A stretch of DNA of 36,561 nucleotides. Source: an uncultured Lachnobacterium sp. (GTDB lineage: Bacteria; Bacillota; Clostridia; Lachnospirales; Lachnospiraceae). The position numbers and the translations under genes are program-made. The stretch lies in NCBI GenBank assembly GCA_937889225.1, contig CALAST010000025.1:1-36561 (forward strand). The letters run 5' to 3'. Shown one piece after another: positions 33,949-36,561 of the stretch; within the stretch, counting starts at the first letter, position 1; each line of letters opens with the position of its first letter. The notes under the pieces were generated by a model. The model made no database searches. It was given only the letters and a program-made list of their open reading frames with translations, and was not told where the DNA came from.

Positions 33949-33982
33949 AGGGGCTTCGCAGAATACTGCGGGGGCTTTTTAT
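33949..33982 (+). terminator. Hairpin with T-tract in the leader of the surface locus (attenuator candidate)
   Basis: A stem around CGCAG-AATA-CTGCG, extended by G-U pairs between GGGGCTT and GGGGCTTTTT, with a T-tract. It lies just 30 bases before the next start codon and 170 bases after the previous gene. Thus it may be a leader attenuator rather than a plain gene-end terminator. Confidence 0.5.
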
Positions 33983-34011
33983 GTACAAGGATAATTTAAG
34001 GAAAAAGGATT

Positions 34012-35097
34012 ATGGAGTTAATATTCAATGTTATAGCAATAAAAAATAATATCGGTTATGCCTCGGATTTTGAAAGAAATGGGTTGTTTGAAGTTGATAT
34101 AGCAACAGGTGAATGCAAATTTGTAAAGATGTTTCCAAACGAAGAAATAATGATTACTCGATTACATGACTATGCAGAATGGATAGAGAACAGGATTTAT
34201 TTTATACCGGCAGCTGGAAAACATATATCTGTTTTCAATACTGAAACAGAAGAAATTGGGACTATAGAAATACCACAGTTCTCAAAAAAGGAAAATAATA
34301 ATTACAATCCAAAGTTGAAATTTATAAAAGCAATAGAGTATAACAAATATTTGTGGCTAATACCAGCAACATATCCAGGTATTTTAAGATTAAACATCGA
34401 CACAAAGGAGGTCAAGTTAATAAATAGTTGGATACCGGAGAATGGTTACATGTTTAGAAGGGGTGTGCGTGCTAGGAAAAACAAGATATATGCAGCAAGT
34501 GGAATCAATAATAATGTTTTGATTTTTGATATGGATTTGGAAAGTGGTGACGTTATAAAAGTTGGTAAAACTAATAATGGAATCATGGATATGTGTGAAT
34601 GTGGTGAAGATTTTATAATGGCTCCAAGAAAGAATGGTGGGGTGATTAGATGGAATCCAGAGTCAAAAATTGTGGATGAGTATGACAAATATCCAAAAGA
34701 ATTTGAGGCGGGGGAAATTGTTTTTCAATATATATATGAGTTTGATTCTCAAATTATTTTAGTTCCTGCGCACGCAAGTCACGGAATTAGGTTTAAAAAA
34801 GAAAATTTATTTATAGATAATGATATTACATGGAAAAATAGTCGAGACAATAAAATCTCATTGATTTATGAGCATGAAAATAGGGTTTATTTTAGAGAGT
34901 ATTTAGGAAATTCATCCATTAGATTTTTTTATATAGAAAAAAATAATAATAATTTAGCATTATGTCAGTTTAATGTCATTAATTTTGATGAAAGGTTAAA
35001 AGCTATTAAAAAATCAGCGGCTGAAAATCATGAGGTTATAGTTATAAAGGAAACTTCAGCGTTTGGGCTTAAGGAATGGATAAAATCTATTGTATAG
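34012..35097 (+). CDS. Beta-propeller-like protein of the surface polymer locus
   Basis: A 361-aa protein with no signal peptide and no membrane helix. It contains repeated about 45-residue units with the pattern of hydrophobic strands and a turn (NGLFEVDIATGEC, HISVFNTETEEIG, PGILRLNIDTKEV, NVLIFDMDLESGD, GGVIRWNPESKIV), which is typical of six- or seven-bladed propellers. Similar genes occur inside polysaccharide clusters of gut Clostridia, with unknown role. AAGGAAAAAGG precedes the ATG. It is followed 12 bases later by the cytidylyltransferase gene, so the two form an operon. Confidence 0.65.
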   Translation: MELIFNVIAIKNNIGYASDFERNGLFEVDIATGECKFVKMFPNEEIMITRLHDYAEWIENRIYFIPAAGKHISVFNTETEEIGTIEIPQFSKKENNNYNPKLKFIKAIEYNKYLWLIPATYPGILRLNIDTKEVKLINSWIPENGYMFRRGVRARKNKIYAASGINNNVLIFDMDLESGDVIKVGKTNNGIMDMCECGEDFIMAPRKNGGVIRWNPESKIVDEYDKYPKEFEAGEIVFQYIYEFDSQIILVPAHASHGIRFKKENLFIDNDITWKNSRDNKISLIYEHENRVYFREYLGNSSIRFFYIEKNNNNLALCQFNVINFDERLKAIKKSAAENHEVIVIKETSAFGLKEWIKSIV

Positions 35098-35109
35098 GAG
35101 GATATCATA

Positions 35110-35850
35110 ATGAATTATGCAGTTGTGCTTGCTGGTGGAAAAGGTCAGAGATTTGGCAATGGTAAAATTTCAAAACAGTTTGTGGAACTTACAGGAGTTC
35201 CTATGATTATATATTCTTTGCAGACTGCAGAGAAGAATAAATGTATAGATGAAGTTTGTGTTGTTGTGGCGGAAAGTGAAGAAGATAATGTAAAAAAATG
35301 GATAAAAAAATATGAGATAAGTAAAGTTAAGTATTTTGCAAGAGCTGGTAAAGAAAGACAACAGTCAGTGTTCAACGGTTTGAAAGTTCTTCCGGCAAAA
35401 GCCAGAGATACAGTTATGATAATGACTTCAGTTTGTCCTTTTGTATCTCAAAAAACAATAGACAAACATTATGAGATGATAAAGGACTATGATGCAACCA
35501 TAACAGTTGTAAAGGCAACGGATGCTATTACTTTTAGTAATGATGGAAGACGAGTGAATAGAACCCTCCAAAAAAAGAAAATATATTTGCAACAGGGACC
35601 TCAGGTCTTCAGATATGGGACATTACTTCTTGGACACGAGATGTATATGGAAGATGAGGAGTATAGAAAAATGGATGTCACAGAGGACAGTGAATTAGTA
35701 CTTAATATAGGGGTTGAGTGTTATATGGTTATGGGTGATCGCTTCTGTATAAAGGTAACATATCCAGAGGATTTGGCTATAGCGGAATCTCTTCATCCAT
35801 TATTTATAGAGCAGGAAAAGAGGTATGAAAATGCACGGGATAATAACTGA
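35110..35850 (+). CDS. IspD/TarI-like cytidylyltransferase
   Basis: A 246-aa nucleotidyltransferase of the IspD/TarI group, which makes CDP-alcohols from CTP and a sugar- or polyol-phosphate. Seen are the glycine-rich CTP loop VVLAGGKGQRFG with K20 (ISKQF), the RQQSVFNGL motif, LQQGPQVFR, TEDSELV and VTYPEDL. The usual DxxRPF motif reads MTSVCPF, so the Asp and Arg are replaced. The context (polymer transferase, epimerase) favours a TarI-like role in making CDP-ribitol or a similar activated alcohol, rather than the isoprenoid pathway. AGGAGG stands before the ATG. It overlaps the next gene by 20 bases. Confidence 0.8.
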   Translation: MNYAVVLAGGKGQRFGNGKISKQFVELTGVPMIIYSLQTAEKNKCIDEVCVVVAESEEDNVKKWIKKYEISKVKYFARAGKERQQSVFNGLKVLPAKARDTVMIMTSVCPFVSQKTIDKHYEMIKDYDATITVVKATDAITFSNDGRRVNRTLQKKKIYLQQGPQVFRYGTLLLGHEMYMEDEEYRKMDVTEDSELVLNIGVECYMVMGDRFCIKVTYPEDLAIAESLHPLFIEQEKRYENARDNN

Positions 35851-36561
35851 GGATATTGAAAGGTTAACATCGGCAGAGCTGCCATATGAAAAGTTTTATG
35901 GGAAAACTGTATTAATATCTGGTGCAAATGGATATGTACCGGCATATTTTGTACATACTTTTTTGGGATTAAATGATAAAAAGCAAGCAGGGATGAAGAT
36001 TATTGCTTTGTGTAGGAATATAGATAGAGCTAAGACACGTTTTAAAGATTACTTAGGCAGAGTGGACTTTGAGTTATTGATACAAGATGTGTGTGAACCA
36101 ATAGAGATTGATGAAGAGATAAATATTTTTATTCATGCAGCAAGTCCAGCTGGAATAAAGAGTCGTCATGATGACCCAGTTAACACATTTCTTTCAAATG
36201 TTAAGGGGGCAGAAAATATGCTTAATTTAGCTGTAAAAAAACAGTGTGAATATTTTTTGTTCATTAGCAGTGTAGATGTGTATGGCAAAATGGATAGAAA
36301 TGATAGATTGAAAGAAAGTGATTCAGGATATTTAGACCCATTAAATGTTAGAAATGCTTATTCCTGTGGAAAGAGAGCCGCGGAATCGTTATGTAAGGCA
36401 TATCGGGTTAAATATAATTTACCTATATTTATAGTAAGACCATTTCAGATTATGGGACCAGGACCGGAACTTAATGATGGAAGATTGCACATAGACTTTA
36501 TTGCTCAAATATTAGAAAAAAGGCAGATAGTACTTAAGAGCGATGGAACAGCTATAAGAAA
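35831..36561 (+). CDS. NAD-dependent epimerase/dehydratase, partial (cut by window end)
   Basis: The first 243 codons of an extended short-chain dehydrogenase. The Rossmann motif is VLISGANGYVPAYF (GxxGxxP variant rather than GxxGxxG). The catalytic triad is visible as FISSVDVYG (Ser) and YSCGKRAAE (Tyr and Lys), with HAASPAG in between. It resembles UDP-glucuronate decarboxylase/UDP-sugar epimerases. The start chosen is ATG 35831 with AGAGG seven bases upstream; ATG 35825 is too close to that site. It overlaps the cytidylyltransferase gene, so the two are coupled. It probably supplies a modified nucleotide sugar, or reduces the substrate for the cytidylyltransferase. Confidence 0.8.
   Translation, partial: MHGIITEDIERLTSAELPYEKFYGKTVLISGANGYVPAYFVHTFLGLNDKKQAGMKIIALCRNIDRAKTRFKDYLGRVDFELLIQDVCEPIEIDEEINIFIHAASPAGIKSRHDDPVNTFLSNVKGAENMLNLAVKKQCEYFLFISSVDVYGKMDRNDRLKESDSGYLDPLNVRNAYSCGKRAAESLCKAYRVKYNLPIFIVRPFQIMGPGPELNDGRLHIDFIAQILEKRQIVLKSDGTAIR

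Overview
The window is low-GC DNA with AGGAGG-type ribosome binding sites and many TTG starts. A giant pyruvate:ferredoxin oxidoreductase, a Firmicutes-type (class III) fructose-1,6-bisphosphatase, CheV and a FliD-like protein suggest an anaerobic, motile member of the Clostridia, most likely Lachnospiraceae. That placement is inference from gene content; no rRNA is present. No tRNA, rRNA or CRISPR array was seen.

Layout. 1-5.2 kb: a cysteine desulfidase-like gene, a decayed M20 amidohydrolase, fbp and a small membrane protein. 5.2-8.1 kb: a response regulator and its histidine kinase transcribed divergently, then a patch of dispersed hairpin repeats. 8.1-13.8 kb: a lipoprotein, cheV, a charge-blocked membrane protein, ung, and a protein with two FliD-C-like repeats behind a good sigma-28-type promoter. 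14.2-14.6 kb: an orphan BlaI-type repressor with a probable operator. 14.9-20.9 kb: an accessory block made of an ADP-ribosyltransferase-like toxin candidate (DUF3990-like) with a partner gene, a divergent HTH/TPR regulator of Rgg/RNPP type, a convergent 44-aa secreted-peptide gene, and a three-gene ABC-2 exporter. 21.1-26.7 kb: an ABC-F ATPase and the PFOR gene. 26.9-33.8 kb: a 55-aa two-helix membrane protein, a pRiA4b-ORF3/SEC-C protein, a DUF4143-type ATPase, and a small XRE repressor divergent from a TnpB homologue. A structured non-coding stretch follows the TnpB homologue. 32.4-36.6 kb: the start of a surface-polysaccharide or teichoic-acid-like locus (CDP-glycerol transferase-like protein, beta-propeller, IspD/TarI-like cytidylyltransferase, NAD-dependent epimerase cut by the window end).

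Two places look most like undescribed systems. (a) 30.5-32.4 kb: the TnpB homologue lacks all three RuvC catalytic acids but keeps its zinc ribbon. It is expressed divergently from an XRE repressor across an 18-bp perfect palindrome, and is followed by an RNA-like segment with two GAAA-tetraloop hairpins. This resembles a domesticated, nuclease-dead, RNA-guided repressor (TldR-like) next to a cell-surface locus. (b) 15.3-20.9 kb: a peptide-pheromone-like regulator/peptide pair sits between an ART-type toxin module and an exporter, with repeats at the promoters that could be shared operators.

Several short dispersed repeats (a MITE-like element in two copies, a repeat carrying the -10 box of fbp, and a triple-hairpin repeat) occupy the intergenic spaces.
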